The notes: generated by a model not told the origin, from the sequence alone. DNA of 64,000 bases from Myroides sp. JBRI-B21084 (GCF_030545015.1 NZ_CP120653.1:1984001-2048000); one strand, 5' to 3'; counted from the first letter of the stretch, positions 34,560-44,701 are shown. Translations and numbers: made by a program.

Positions 34560-37500
34560 AATTGTTGTAGTTTTTGAAGGTTTTCTAAAGCTTTACTAAT
34601 TGATTTGATATGATCAAACGTTAACAATAAGCGCAAACCGTTTTTGGTTTGTTTTTCTTTTAACGTAGCCAGTTTTGGATATACCTGTACAAACTGCAGT
34701 ACTTTACGGAATTGTGACGATTGGTAGTACATTGATTGTTGATCGCTAACAAAATAACCAATCATTTTGCCTTGTTTTAAAACCAGTTTTTCAATTCCTG
34801 CTTTTGAAGCAATCCATTTTATACGTACCGAATCTAATAGGTTTATGGCTTGTTTTGGCAATGCACCAAAACGGTCGGTTAATTTATTTTGAAATGCAAT
34901 TAATTCATCTTCGGTTTTTAAAGTAGCCATTTCATTATATAAAGCCAAACGTTCTGAAACGCTGTTAATGTATTCATCTGGAAACAAAATTTCAAAATCA
35001 GATTCAATTACAATATCTTTTACGTACTCTTTGGTATCAATATTTTGTTCGTCTTCGTATAAATCTTTAAACTCGTTTTCTTTTAATTCATCAATAGCTT
35101 CGTTCATAATTTTTTGGTAGGTTTCAAAGCCAATTTCATTAATAAAACCACTTTGTTCACCACCTAAAATATCACCAGCACCACGAATTTCTAAATCTTT
35201 CATGGCAATATTAAATCCGCTACCTAAATCGCTAAATTGTTCTAATGCCGATATGCGTTTTCTAGCTTCTTCGGTCATTACACTATAAGGCGGTGTAATA
35301 AAATAACAAAACGCTTTTTTATTGCTACGCCCTACACGGCCACGCATTTGGTGTAAATCGCTTAAACCAAAATTATTGGCATTGTTTATAAAAATAGTGT
35401 TTGCGTTAGGTACGTCTAAACCACTTTCAATAATTGTTGTGGCAACCAAAACATCAAATTCACCTTCCATGAAAGATAACAGTAAGTCTTCTAATTTTTT
35501 ACCGTCCATTTGGCCGTGTCCTATGCCTACTTTTGCATGCGGAACCAAACGTTGAATCATACCGGCTACTTCTTTAATATTTTCAATACGGTTGTTAATA
35601 AAATATACCTGTCCGCCGCGTTCAATTTCATAAGTTATAGCATCGCGAATTATTTCTTCATTAAATCCAACAACATTTGTTTCAATAGGATAACGATTTG
35701 GTGGTGGGGTTGAAATTACGGATAAATCACGTGCGGCCATTAATGAAAACTGCAAGGTGCGCGGAATTGGCGTTGCAGTAAGTGTAAGGGTATCAATGTT
35801 TTCGCCAATGGTTTTAAGTTTATCTTTAACGGCAACACCAAATTTTTGTTCTTCGTCAATAACCAATAAGCCTAAATCTTTAAAAACCACGTTTTTATTA
35901 ACCAATTGATGTGTGCCAATAATAATATCAATTTTACCTTCGGCTAGTTCTTTTAAGGTTTCGGTTTTTTGTTTTGCTGTTTTAAAGCGATTTAAGTAGG
36001 CTACTTTTACAGGCATATCTTTTAAACGTTCGGTAAACGTTTTGTAATGCTGAAAAGCCAAAATAGTAGTTGGTACCAATACAGCAACTTGTTTGCCATT
36101 ATCAACCATTTTAAAAGCAGCACGTATGGCAACTTCGGTTTTTCCAAAGCCCACATCGCCACAAACCAAACGATCCATAGGACGATCGTTTTCCATATCG
36201 GTTTTTACATCAATAGTTGATTTTAACTGATCTGGTGTATCTTCATAAATAAACGAACTTTCAAGTTCGGCTTGTAAATAACTATCGGGTGCACATGCAA
36301 ATCCTTTTTCAAGTCTGCGTTTAGCGTATAATTTTATTAAGTTAAAGGCAATGTGTTTAACACGTGCTTTAGTTTTTTGTTTTAAGGCTTTCCAAGCGCC
36401 AGAGCCAATTTTGTAAATTTTTGGTGGCGCACCGTCTTTACCATTGTATTTTGATATTTTGTGTAGTGAGTGTATAGATACGTAAACAATATCATTATCT
36501 GCGTACACTAGTTTTATGGCTTCTTGTTTTTTGCCCTCAACATCAATTTTTTGTAAACCGCCAAATTTACCAATTCCGTGATCAATGTGGGTAACGTAAT
36601 CACCAACCGATAGTGTTGTAAGCTCTTTTAAAGTTATGGTTTGTTTTTTGGTGTAACCATTTTTAATACTGAATTTATGGTAGCGTTCAAAAATTTGATG
36701 GTCGGTATAGCAAACAATTTGGTTTTCTTTATCAATAAAACCTTGAAATAAAGGCATTACAACGGTTTTGTATTGCTTAATTTGTTGATTTTGGTCTTTT
36801 AAGCTGCTAAAAATTTCTTCAAATCGGTTGCGTTGTGATTCACTAGAGCAATACAAATAATTGGTATAGCCGTTTTCGGTATTTTGGTTGAGGTTTTCGA
36901 TAAGTAAATCGAATTGTTTATTGAATGACGGCTGCGGGCTTTGGAAAAATTCAATGGACAAGTTTGGTGTGAAAAAGTTTTGCTGAGCTAATTCAACCAC
37001 GGTGAAATCTTCTGCTTTTAAAAGAAATTCGGTTGCAGGTAAAAACATTTCATTTGGCGATAAATGTTTTACATTAGTGCTTAACTTATCAAAAGTTTCG
37101 GTAGCTTTTTGAAACATTTTAGTAAGTTGTTCTTTAACTACCATGGTGTTTTGAATAAACAAAACAGTATTTGGATTAATGTAGTTTAAAAAGCTTTCAC
37201 GTGTTTCTTGTAAAAACTTGTTTTCAACATTAGGTATAATGGTTATTTTTTTGTTGGTTTCGATAGAAAGTTGTGTTTCCACATCAAAAGTTCTAATACT
37301 GTCTATTTCGTTTCCAAAAAATTCAATACGATAAGGGTTTTCGTTCGAAAAAGAAAAAACATCAATAATACCACCGCGAACAGAAAATTCACCAGGTTCC
37401 GATACAAAATCTACACGTTTAAAATTGTATTCAAAAAGTACTTCGTTAACAAAATCAATAGTCATTTTATCGTTAACGGCAATTTTTAAAGTGTTTTTAT

Positions 37501-37906
37501 CAAGTTGTTTTCGGGTAACTACTTTTTCAAACAAGGCATCGGCGTACGAAACAATAACAACTGGTTTTTTACGTGCGTTTAATCGGTTTAAAACTTCGGC
37601 ACGTAAAAGTACATTGGCGTTATCGGTTTCTTCAATTTGATACGGACGGCGGTACGAACCTGGATAAAAAAGTACGTATTCTTTAGAAATAAGGTTTTCT
37701 AAATCGTTTAAATAATAAGCGGCTTCTTCTTTATCGTTAAAAATTAGCAAAAAATGTTGTTCGGCATTTTTAAATAATGCCTGAATTTGAAACGATAGTG
37801 CCGAACCAACAAAACCTTTGCTATGTATTTTTGTGCCTAATTTTGTAATTTGGCTTTGTAATTGTTGGGTTTTTGTGGCTTGTTCAACTATTTTTTTTAT
37901 ACTCAT
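34556..37906 (-). CDS. mfd: Transcription-repair coupling factor
   Basis: Mfd displaces RNA polymerase stalled at DNA lesions and recruits the nucleotide excision repair machinery. The 1116-residue protein has the UvrB-like N-terminal region, the RNA-polymerase-interacting CarD-like domain (SVGDYVTHIDHGIGKFGGL, about residue 440), the RecG-like motor (Walker A GDVGFGKTE, DEEQ box VIDEEQKFG, TATPIPRT, and the GRVGRS motif VI) and the C-terminal TRCF domain. Length and order are normal. It overlaps its upstream lipoprotein gene by one base. Confidence 0.97.
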   Translation of the reverse strand: MSIKKIVEQATKTQQLQSQITKLGTKIHSKGFVGSALSFQIQALFKNAEQHFLLIFNDKEEAAYYLNDLENLISKEYVLFYPGSYRRPYQIEETDNANVLLRAEVLNRLNARKKPVVIVSYADALFEKVVTRKQLDKNTLKIAVNDKMTIDFVNEVLFEYNFKRVDFVSEPGEFSVRGGIIDVFSFSNENPYRIEFFGNEIDSIRTFDVETQLSIETNKKITIIPNVENKFLQETRESFLNYINPNTVLFIQNTMVVKEQLTKMFQKATETFDKLSTNVKHLSPNEMFLPATEFLLKAEDFTVVELAQQNFFTPNLSIEFFQSPQPSFNKQFDLLIENLNQNTENGYTNYLYCSSESQRNRFEEIFSSLKDQNQQIKQYKTVVMPLFQGFIDKENQIVCYTDHQIFERYHKFSIKNGYTKKQTITLKELTTLSVGDYVTHIDHGIGKFGGLQKIDVEGKKQEAIKLVYADNDIVYVSIHSLHKISKYNGKDGAPPKIYKIGSGAWKALKQKTKARVKHIAFNLIKLYAKRRLEKGFACAPDSYLQAELESSFIYEDTPDQLKSTIDVKTDMENDRPMDRLVCGDVGFGKTEVAIRAAFKMVDNGKQVAVLVPTTILAFQHYKTFTERLKDMPVKVAYLNRFKTAKQKTETLKELAEGKIDIIIGTHQLVNKNVVFKDLGLLVIDEEQKFGVAVKDKLKTIGENIDTLTLTATPIPRTLQFSLMAARDLSVISTPPPNRYPIETNVVGFNEEIIRDAITYEIERGGQVYFINNRIENIKEVAGMIQRLVPHAKVGIGHGQMDGKKLEDLLLSFMEGEFDVLVATTIIESGLDVPNANTIFINNANNFGLSDLHQMRGRVGRSNKKAFCYFITPPYSVMTEEARKRISALEQFSDLGSGFNIAMKDLEIRGAGDILGGEQSGFINEIGFETYQKIMNEAIDELKENEFKDLYEDEQNIDTKEYVKDIVIESDFEILFPDEYINSVSERLALYNEMATLKTEDELIAFQNKLTDRFGALPKQAINLLDSVRIKWIASKAGIEKLVLKQGKMIGYFVSDQQSMYYQSSQFRKVLQFVQVYPKLATLKEKQTKNGLRLLLTFDHIKSISKALENLQKLQQL

Positions 37907-38484
37907 TATTCGGTAGGTAAAGCATTTAACGTAGCGCGTTTAACGGTGTCTATTGTTAGCATTAATTGGTCTTCGCCTGTTTCTTTTGGAATATTAGCTT
38001 TAATTTCAAATTCGTTAAACTGGTTTATTAAAGAATTGGTGTTTTTTTGTATGGCAGCAAGTAAATTATTAATTTCTTTAATATTTAACGGTTCTAATTC
38101 AAGCAACATGTCTAAATTTTGAATGTTGGTTTCAAGTAAAGCCAAACGAGCTTTAACTTCGGGTTTGTTATACATTTCGGGAATGTTTGTTTTTAAAACT
38201 GCGGCTTTTTCTACCAAAATAGTTGCCTTGCGTTTTAAGCTACTTAAACTGGCATTTGGTTTTATGGTAAGTTCGTTACTAAAATTATTCCATTGGTCCC
38301 AGTTGTTTATTTTAGAAGCCACTGCGTTATTAGCTACTACAACTTTAAATTGCCACTTTTTATGTATGCTGCGCACCAATGAATCTTGCGATATTTTGGT
38401 GGTTACAATAGGTACTGTTGTGTTTTTTTTATTACAACTTGTAAAAAGTGTTAAAAAAAGTACCGATATGATTAGGTATTTCAT
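37906..38484 (-). CDS. Putative lipoprotein, helical
   Basis: The N-terminus MKYLIISVLFLTLFTSCNKK contains a lipobox (FTSC), so the protein should be lipid-anchored. The 170-residue mature part is almost wholly helical and coiled-coil-like (LSSLKRKATILVEKAAVLK, RLALLETNIQNLDMLLELE). It is the first gene of the mfd unit with a TAATG junction. I recognise no named family; its link to DNA repair may be positional only. Confidence 0.7.
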   Translation of the reverse strand: MKYLIISVLFLTLFTSCNKKNTTVPIVTTKISQDSLVRSIHKKWQFKVVVANNAVASKINNWDQWNNFSNELTIKPNASLSSLKRKATILVEKAAVLKTNIPEMYNKPEVKARLALLETNIQNLDMLLELEPLNIKEINNLLAAIQKNTNSLINQFNEFEIKANIPKETGEDQLMLTIDTVKRATLNALPTE

Positions 38485-38509
38485 AGAAATGATGTTCTAA
38501 AATAATATG

Positions 38510-38517
38510 CAAAATTA
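38510..38517 (-). promoter_or_regulatory. Putative -7 element of the lipoprotein-mfd unit
   Basis: Reads TAATTTTG on the minus strand, 26 bp before the lipoprotein start. Confidence 0.5.
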
Positions 38518-38611
38518 CTAATATTGACTGTACTAAATGTGTGTTGAATGGAAATAATACTAGGTTTTTGACATTTTTTATAAAACATTTAAAAAAAATA
38601 GGAACAAAAGC

Positions 38612-38619
38612 TATCTTTG
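38612..38619 (+). promoter_or_regulatory. Putative -7 element for tdh
   Basis: TATCTTTG matches TAnnTTTG and ends 18 bp before ATG 38638. Its TTG could be misread as a start codon at 38617. Confidence 0.55.
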
Positions 38620-38637
38620 TATCAGAATTTAAACAAC

Positions 38638-39582
38638 ATGAACAATACCAAAATATTAATTATTGGAGCTTGTGGCCAGATAGGCTCTGAACTTACCCTA
38701 AAATTACGCGAAATTTACGGTTTAAACAATGTAATAGCATCGGATATTAGAAAAGGCGAACAAGATGTTTTTAAAACAGGACCTTTTGAAATTGTTGATG
38801 CAATGAATTATGACCAAGTTGCAGCAGTAATAGAAAAGCACCAAATTAACGAGGTGTATTTAATGGCAGCATTATTATCGGCAACAGCAGAAAAAAATCC
38901 TGCTTTTGCTTGGGATTTAAACATGAATTCGTTGTTTCATGTACTTAATTTAGCAAAAGACGGTAAAATTAATAAAATATTTTGGCCTTCAAGTATAGCT
39001 GTTTTTGGGCCAACAACGCCAAAACAAAACACACCACAATATACCGTTATGGAACCATCAACTGTTTACGGAATATCAAAACAAGCTGGTGAACGTTGGT
39101 GCGAATATTATTTTAACAAATTTGGTGTTGATGTACGATCTATTCGTTACCCAGGTTTAATTTCTTGGAAAACACCTCCGGGTGGTGGTACTACCGATTA
39201 CGCTGTTGATATTTATTACAAAGCGGTTGCAGAAAATAAATATACTTGTTTTTTATCTGAAAATACCAAACTTCCAATGATGTATATGGACGATGCTATT
39301 AAAGCTACCATTGGAATTATGCAAGCTAATAAAGATCAAATTAAAATACGATCGTCATACAACTTAGCTGCAATGAGTTTTACACCAAAACAAATTGCAC
39401 AAGCTATAGCTAATGAAAAGCCAGGATTTGAAATTTCTTACGAACCTGATTTTAGACAAGATATTGCCGATTCTTGGCCAAGTAGTATTAACGACGATGA
39501 AGCTAGAGCACATTGGGGTTGGCAACATAATTTTGATTTAGAAACTATGACAAAAGAAATGTTAGAAAATCTTTCGCTATAA
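38638..39582 (+). CDS. tdh: L-threonine 3-dehydrogenase, short-chain (SDR) type
   Basis: The enzyme oxidises L-threonine to 2-amino-3-ketobutyrate with NAD. The sequence follows the SDR-type threonine dehydrogenase of flavobacteria: ILIIGACGQIGSEL at the N-terminus, MAALLSATAEKNPAFAWDLN, WPSSIAVFGP with the catalytic Ser, and STVYGISKQAGE with the Tyr-Lys pair, then RYPGLISWKTPPGGGTTDYA. This distinguishes it from the zinc-dependent ThrDH of E. coli. The start is ATG 38638 (MNNTKILIIG); an earlier TTG is part of the promoter. Confidence 0.9.
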   Translation: MNNTKILIIGACGQIGSELTLKLREIYGLNNVIASDIRKGEQDVFKTGPFEIVDAMNYDQVAAVIEKHQINEVYLMAALLSATAEKNPAFAWDLNMNSLFHVLNLAKDGKINKIFWPSSIAVFGPTTPKQNTPQYTVMEPSTVYGISKQAGERWCEYYFNKFGVDVRSIRYPGLISWKTPPGGGTTDYAVDIYYKAVAENKYTCFLSENTKLPMMYMDDAIKATIGIMQANKDQIKIRSSYNLAAMSFTPKQIAQAIANEKPGFEISYEPDFRQDIADSWPSSINDDEARAHWGWQHNFDLETMTKEMLENLSL

Positions 39583-39675
39583 AATGTTAATTTTTTAGTG
39601 CTATTTTTTAAAACTTTGCAAATAATTATTACTTTAGCAAAACAATGTAATACCTGTAACTATAATTAATTAACT

Positions 39676-40092
39676 ATGAAAAAAGTATTCGCACTATTAT
39701 TAATATGTTTACCATTAGTAATTTTAACAGTTTCTTGTCATGAAGAAGAAGATCCAATCACATCAACATCGCCTTATAACAATTACAAAGGCTCGTGGAC
39801 AGGAACATACATAGGAAGTGATACAGGTGAAATTAGTTTTACTGTTAACGGTGAAGGTGTAATTATTGGCGATGTAGAGTCGGCAGGTTTTCCTAATTTA
39901 GATTTAACAGTAAGTGGTAAAGTAAATGTTCACGGAGAAGTTACAATGAATTTTATTTATACAAACGATGAAAATAATGATGAAATAATAGGTTCTTTTG
40001 AAGGAACAATGAATAAATCATTTTCATCGGGTAAATGGACAAATACTAAGCAAAATCCGGCAATATCAGGAACTTGGACTGCAACTAAGTAG
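39676..40092 (+). CDS. Small lipoprotein
   Basis: The 138-residue product has a signal peptide with lipobox (LTVSC) followed by the acidic HEEED that resembles the lipoprotein export signal for surface display in Bacteroidota. The rest is a small beta-sandwich (YKGSWTGTYIGSDTGEISFT, GEVTMNFIYT, SGTWTATK). It is a single-gene unit closed by a strong terminator. Function unknown. Confidence 0.7.
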   Translation: MKKVFALLLICLPLVILTVSCHEEEDPITSTSPYNNYKGSWTGTYIGSDTGEISFTVNGEGVIIGDVESAGFPNLDLTVSGKVNVHGEVTMNFIYTNDENNDEIIGSFEGTMNKSFSSGKWTNTKQNPAISGTWTATK

Positions 40093-40108
40093 TTATAAAA
40101 TAACACGC

Positions 40109-40147
40109 AAAAAAAGAGCAATAATAAAAGTTATTGCTCTTTTTTTT
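40109..40147 (+). terminator. Intrinsic terminator
   Basis: A stem of 16 bp (AAAAAAAGAGCAATAA and complement, loop of six) runs into a tract of eight T. Confidence 0.85.
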
Positions 40148-40279
40148 GTTTAAAAAAATAGCGTTTTAATAAATCTTTAAGAGGTAGTTAACAAGAATAG
40201 TGTAATAAAAAAATTATTTTTACAACCCTTTTAAATTTAATACATACATAAATTTTGGAATAGAATTAAAAAAAAGCCT

Positions 40280-41950
40280 ATGACAAAAAATACCAATACA
40301 GAATTTAGCGGTAAAAAACTGTTTGCAGTACTTACTAAAGAAAAAAAAGATGTTGCAAGTATTTATATTTATGCCATATTAAACGGTTTAGTACAATTAA
40401 GTATACCCATAGGTATTCAGGCAATTGTTAGCTACGTAATGGGTGCAACCATGGTAACATCATTATACATTTTAATTGGTTTTGTGGTTTTTGGCACCTT
40501 ATTAGCAGGCTTTTTTAGGATTAGAGTAATGCAAATTATAGAAAAAATTCAACAAAAAATATTTGTAGAATATTCGCTAGCATTTGCAGAAAAATTACCA
40601 AAAGTAAATTTAGATGCTACACAAAAATATTATCTACCCGAATTGGTAAACCGTTTTTTTGATATTCCGAATTTACAAAAGGGAATGTCGAAAATTTTAC
40701 TTGAAATACCTACCGCTTTTATTCAAATTCTTTTTGGAATTGTATTGCTTTCTTTTTACCATCCATGGTTTTTAGTGTTTGGCGCTTTGGTATTGTTACT
40801 TGTAGTAATAATTTTTAAATATACATCAAGTTCAGGAATTGCTTCAAGTTTAAAAGAAAGCGATAAAAAATACGAAGTAGCTTCGTGGTTAGAAGATATA
40901 GCAGTATCAGTTAAAACATTTAAAATTAACGCTAAAAACAACACACATTTATTAGGCACAGATAACCGTGTTGTATCGTATCTTACACATCGTACAAGTC
41001 ATTTTAAAGTGCTCCTTTTTCAATATTGGACTATTGTTTTATTTAAAGTGATCATAACATTATTAATGCTTTCCATAGGAACTTATTTGCTAATAAATCA
41101 AGAATTAAATATAGGCGCATTTGTTGCTGCGGAAATTGTTGTTTTAACCATACTTACCGCTGTTGAAAAGCTTATTAAAAGCTTAGAAAGTTATTACGAT
41201 GTGATAACATCGTTAACAAAGCTTAATAAAATAACCGATTTACCAGAAGAACCAAACGCTAATATTGAGTTAACTGAAAGTAAAAAAGGTATGGAAGTTG
41301 TTTTTAAAGATGTTAGCATTCAATTTAACAATAATAAGCCTGTTTTTAATCAACTGTATTTTGAAGTAAAACCTAATAGTTTACATATAATTAACGGAGC
41401 ATTAGGAACAGGAAAAACCTTGTTACTTAATACAATGGCAGGCTTTTATACACCGATTAATGGAACCATTATGTTTGATAAAATTCCATTAAGTAATATT
41501 GATAAAGGCGCTTTTAGAGAACAAACAGGTATTTATTTAGAAGATATGAAAATTATAAAAGGAACCCTTTTAGATAATATAACTTTAGGTACCGAAGCTT
41601 TTCAAACACAAGATGTTTTAAACTTAGCAGAAATGTGGGGTATTGAAGATTTTCCAAGTCAATTTTCTCAAGGATTTTTAACTCCTTTAAGTGAAACAGA
41701 TACAGAATTATCGTTTAGTGCCCGAAAAAAAATAATGCTTTTAAGAGCAATGCTAGGTAAAAAAAGACTATTGTTATTGGAAGATCCTTTAGATGGTATG
41801 GATGAAGCTTTTACACAAAAAATGCTCAATTATTTAAATAATTTAAAAACAAGCACTACTATAGTAATCGTTTCAAATAATAAGCAATATACACCATTAG
41901 CCGATTGTATTTTTACAACACAAAACAATTCCGTTATTAAAATTAAATAA
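40280..41950 (+). CDS. ABC exporter (membrane plus ATPase domains) with degenerate ATPase motifs
   Basis: The 556-residue half-transporter has six membrane segments (residues about 25-300) like HlyB/LapB exporters but no N-terminal peptidase domain. Walker A is intact (GALGTGKT, 373-380). The other motifs are altered: Q-loop Gln replaced by Glu421, signature LSGGQ replaced by LSFSA (477-481), Walker B Asp and catalytic Glu swapped to Glu501-Asp502, and switch His replaced by Asn533. ATP binding is plausible, normal hydrolysis doubtful. The next genes encode HlyD and TolC homologues, so it is the inner-membrane part of a type I-like export system of unknown substrate. Confidence 0.85.
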   Translation: MTKNTNTEFSGKKLFAVLTKEKKDVASIYIYAILNGLVQLSIPIGIQAIVSYVMGATMVTSLYILIGFVVFGTLLAGFFRIRVMQIIEKIQQKIFVEYSLAFAEKLPKVNLDATQKYYLPELVNRFFDIPNLQKGMSKILLEIPTAFIQILFGIVLLSFYHPWFLVFGALVLLLVVIIFKYTSSSGIASSLKESDKKYEVASWLEDIAVSVKTFKINAKNNTHLLGTDNRVVSYLTHRTSHFKVLLFQYWTIVLFKVIITLLMLSIGTYLLINQELNIGAFVAAEIVVLTILTAVEKLIKSLESYYDVITSLTKLNKITDLPEEPNANIELTESKKGMEVVFKDVSIQFNNNKPVFNQLYFEVKPNSLHIINGALGTGKTLLLNTMAGFYTPINGTIMFDKIPLSNIDKGAFREQTGIYLEDMKIIKGTLLDNITLGTEAFQTQDVLNLAEMWGIEDFPSQFSQGFLTPLSETDTELSFSARKKIMLLRAMLGKKRLLLLEDPLDGMDEAFTQKMLNYLNNLKTSTTIVIVSNNKQYTPLADCIFTTQNNSVIKIK

Positions 41951-41993
41951 CAAAGCAATTAGTAAAAATTCATCATTCAAAAAAATAATAATA

Positions 41994-43298
41994 ATGAAGC
42001 CCAAATCTTTTGAAAAAATATATCATTATAACCGTGATTCAAGAGTAAAAAGGTGGTTTTACATTTTTATTGCCTTGGCAATTATCACACTTTTTTTACC
42101 TTGGACCCAAAATATAAAAGTTACAGGTAATGTTACCAGTCTTTACCAACAGCAGCGCCCACAACAATTACATTCACCAATACCAGGAAGAATAGTAAAA
42201 TGGTACGTAAAAAATGGCGATTATGTAAAAAAAGGCGATACCATTTTGCAACTAACCGAAATTAAAGATGATTATTTAGATCCCATGCTAATTGCTCGTA
42301 CTTCACAACAAGTTGATGCAAAAAAAGGAATGCGCGATTTTTACCAAGCTAAAGTAGAAACAACAAACACGCAGTTAAATGCAATAAACAGCGCACGTGA
42401 TTTAAAAATAAAACAACTAAAAGTAAAATTACAACAACTACAAAATAAATTAGCAACCGAAGAAGCCGAGCTTAAAGCTGTAAATAACGAATTAATTCTT
42501 ATAACAGATCAATTTAATAGGCAACAAAAAATGTATACCGATGGTTTAGTATCACTAACACAGTTTCAACAACGCAGCGCATCGTTCCAAAATGCACAAG
42601 CTAAAAAAACAGCTGCCGAAAACAAACTAGCCCAAACAAAACAAGAGGTTGTTGCTACTACAATTGAACAAAATGCTGTAGTACAAGAGTATACAGAAAA
42701 GCTAAGTAAAATTCAAGGCGATCGCTTTCAAAATTTAGGTTCTATTGAAAACAGTACTGGAGAAATTGCTAAACTTGAAAGTCAAATTACAAATTACAAA
42801 ATACGCCAAGGACTTTATTACGTTTTAGTATCACAAGATGGTCAAATAGTACAATTAAACAAAGCAGGTATTGGCGAAATTCTAAAAGATACCGAAAGTA
42901 TTGGAACAATTGTTCCATTAAAAGTGAACCATGCTGTAGAAGTTTATATAAAACCAGTTGATTTACCATTAATTAAACCAGGGCAAAAAGTAATGTTAAT
43001 TTTTGATGGATTTCCTGCTATTGTTTTTTCTGGCTGGCCAAACAGCAGTTACGGCACGTTTGCAGGTAAAATTATAGCCGTAGAAAATACCATACATGCA
43101 AACGGAAAGTTTAAAGCCGTAGTTATTGCCGATACATTAACTAAACCTTGGCCACCACAAATAAAAATGGGCGCTGGCGCACAAGGTATTGCAATTTTAA
43201 ACGATGTGCCTATTTGGTACGAATTATGGCGAAATATTAACGGATTTCCAGCAGATTATTATACCGTAGCAACCAATAAATCAACCACCAAAAAATGA
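41994..43298 (+). CDS. HlyD family membrane-fusion (adaptor) protein
   Basis: The 434-residue protein has one N-terminal membrane segment (WFYIFIALAIITLFLPW), a barrel-sandwich half (HSPIPGRIVKWYVKNGDYVK, then GDTILQL), a long helical hairpin (about residues 110-255, rich in Gln and Lys, with heptads) and a C-terminal beta domain. It bridges the ABC exporter at 40280 and the TolC-like channel at 43295 in the periplasm. The long hairpin is consistent with TolC contact. It overlaps the next gene by four bases. Confidence 0.92.
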   Translation: MKPKSFEKIYHYNRDSRVKRWFYIFIALAIITLFLPWTQNIKVTGNVTSLYQQQRPQQLHSPIPGRIVKWYVKNGDYVKKGDTILQLTEIKDDYLDPMLIARTSQQVDAKKGMRDFYQAKVETTNTQLNAINSARDLKIKQLKVKLQQLQNKLATEEAELKAVNNELILITDQFNRQQKMYTDGLVSLTQFQQRSASFQNAQAKKTAAENKLAQTKQEVVATTIEQNAVVQEYTEKLSKIQGDRFQNLGSIENSTGEIAKLESQITNYKIRQGLYYVLVSQDGQIVQLNKAGIGEILKDTESIGTIVPLKVNHAVEVYIKPVDLPLIKPGQKVMLIFDGFPAIVFSGWPNSSYGTFAGKIIAVENTIHANGKFKAVVIADTLTKPWPPQIKMGAGAQGIAILNDVPIWYELWRNINGFPADYYTVATNKSTTKK

Positions 43299-44701
43299 AA
43301 AAACTAAAAGTTACAGTTTTTACCTTTTTTCTGTTTTTTTTCTTTACAAATGGTTTTGGACAAGATACCTTAAAATTGAGTCATGCCGAATTTATAGCAA
43401 TTGTAAAAAAATACCATCCTTTGGCTTTAAACTATCAATTGCAAAATACAATAGCACAACAAGAAATACAGAAAGCACGCGGAAATTTTGACCCTATTTT
43501 TGAAGCTAAAAATGGAGAAAAGGCCATAACTGGTACAACGTATTACAAGCAAACTAATTTAGGGGTTGAAATTCCAACGTGGTACGGGATAACGGTTAAT
43601 GGTAGTTATAACTATTTAAACGGACAAAAGTTAAATAATAACGAAACAAAAGGGGGATTGTATCAATTAGGTATTACAGTACCTATAGCTAAAAACTTGT
43701 TGTACGATAAACGCCGTGCTTTGCTAGATCAAGCCAAAAGCGCTTTAAAAATGTCACAAGCACAACAAATTTTACTTACAAATGAATTGTTACTTACAGC
43801 CGATAATGCGTATTGGAATTGGGTGCGTTTGTATCAAAATTATTTGTTGCAGCAACATGTTGTACAATTAAACACAACACGTTTAAATTTTACCAAAAAA
43901 AGTTATGAATATGGCGAACGTGCTGCAATTGATACTACCGAAGTTGTAGCACAATTACAAAGTTTTGAAATTGAAAAGCAAGATGCATATTTAAAATTTT
44001 TAAAGGCAACACAGGAACTTTCACTGTTTTTATGGACAGAAAACCAACAGCCTTATGAAATTTTACAACCAATAACACCATCGCAACTTTTGGAAAATGC
44101 AGAAATTGATAAAAACTATTCCACATTAATTGCCCAAATTGATAGTAAAAATTTAAACCAACATGCAGCTTTGTTGTATTACCAACAAAAAAACGAAATT
44201 CTAGAAAGTGAACGCAATCTTAAAAAGCAAAGTTTATTACCTAAGCTAGATTTTACATATAACTTTTTGAACAAAGAAAATTATAAATACGAATGGTTGC
44301 CTATGTTTGAAAACAATTATCAGTACGGGTTAAAACTTGAAATTCCTATTTTTTTAAGACAAGCACGAGCAGACTATCAAATGGCGAAATTTAAATTGCA
44401 ACAAAACCAAATAGATTACAATTACAAACAACAAGAAATTATAACTAAAATTAATACTTATAAAAACGAAGTTTTAAGTTACCAACAACAAATAAAAGTT
44501 TTACAAAGTAATATAGAAAATTATAAGCGCTTGCTTTATGCAGAAGAGGTTAAATTTAACAATGGCGAAAGTTCATTGTTTGTAATAAATACACGCGAAA
44601 ATAAACTTTTAGCAGTACAGCAAAAATTATTAGATGTGCAATTAAAATTTATAAATAGCTATAATTATTTAAAATGGATTAATGAAAATTTTAGTCAATA
44701 A
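43295..44701 (+). CDS. TolC family outer-membrane channel
   Basis: The 468-residue product has a signal peptide (FTFFLFFFFTNGFGQ) and two repeats of the outer-membrane efflux fold: long helices (AIVKKYHPLALNYQLQNTIAQQE; LYYQQKNEILESERN), barrel strands (YYKQTNLGVEIPTWYGITV; YQYGLKLEIPIFLRQARADY) and a final helix. It is the exit duct for the ABC/HlyD pair, with an ATGA overlap to the adaptor gene. The trio has no candidate substrate gene in the window. Confidence 0.9.
   Translation: MKKLKVTVFTFFLFFFFTNGFGQDTLKLSHAEFIAIVKKYHPLALNYQLQNTIAQQEIQKARGNFDPIFEAKNGEKAITGTTYYKQTNLGVEIPTWYGITVNGSYNYLNGQKLNNNETKGGLYQLGITVPIAKNLLYDKRRALLDQAKSALKMSQAQQILLTNELLLTADNAYWNWVRLYQNYLLQQHVVQLNTTRLNFTKKSYEYGERAAIDTTEVVAQLQSFEIEKQDAYLKFLKATQELSLFLWTENQQPYEILQPITPSQLLENAEIDKNYSTLIAQIDSKNLNQHAALLYYQQKNEILESERNLKKQSLLPKLDFTYNFLNKENYKYEWLPMFENNYQYGLKLEIPIFLRQARADYQMAKFKLQQNQIDYNYKQQEIITKINTYKNEVLSYQQQIKVLQSNIENYKRLLYAEEVKFNNGESSLFVINTRENKLLAVQQKLLDVQLKFINSYNYLKWINENFSQ

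Noticed and set aside
38617..38637. TTG at 38617 as the start of tdh
   Set aside because: The TTG is part of the TATCTTTG promoter element and the family's N-terminus begins at the ATG at 38638.
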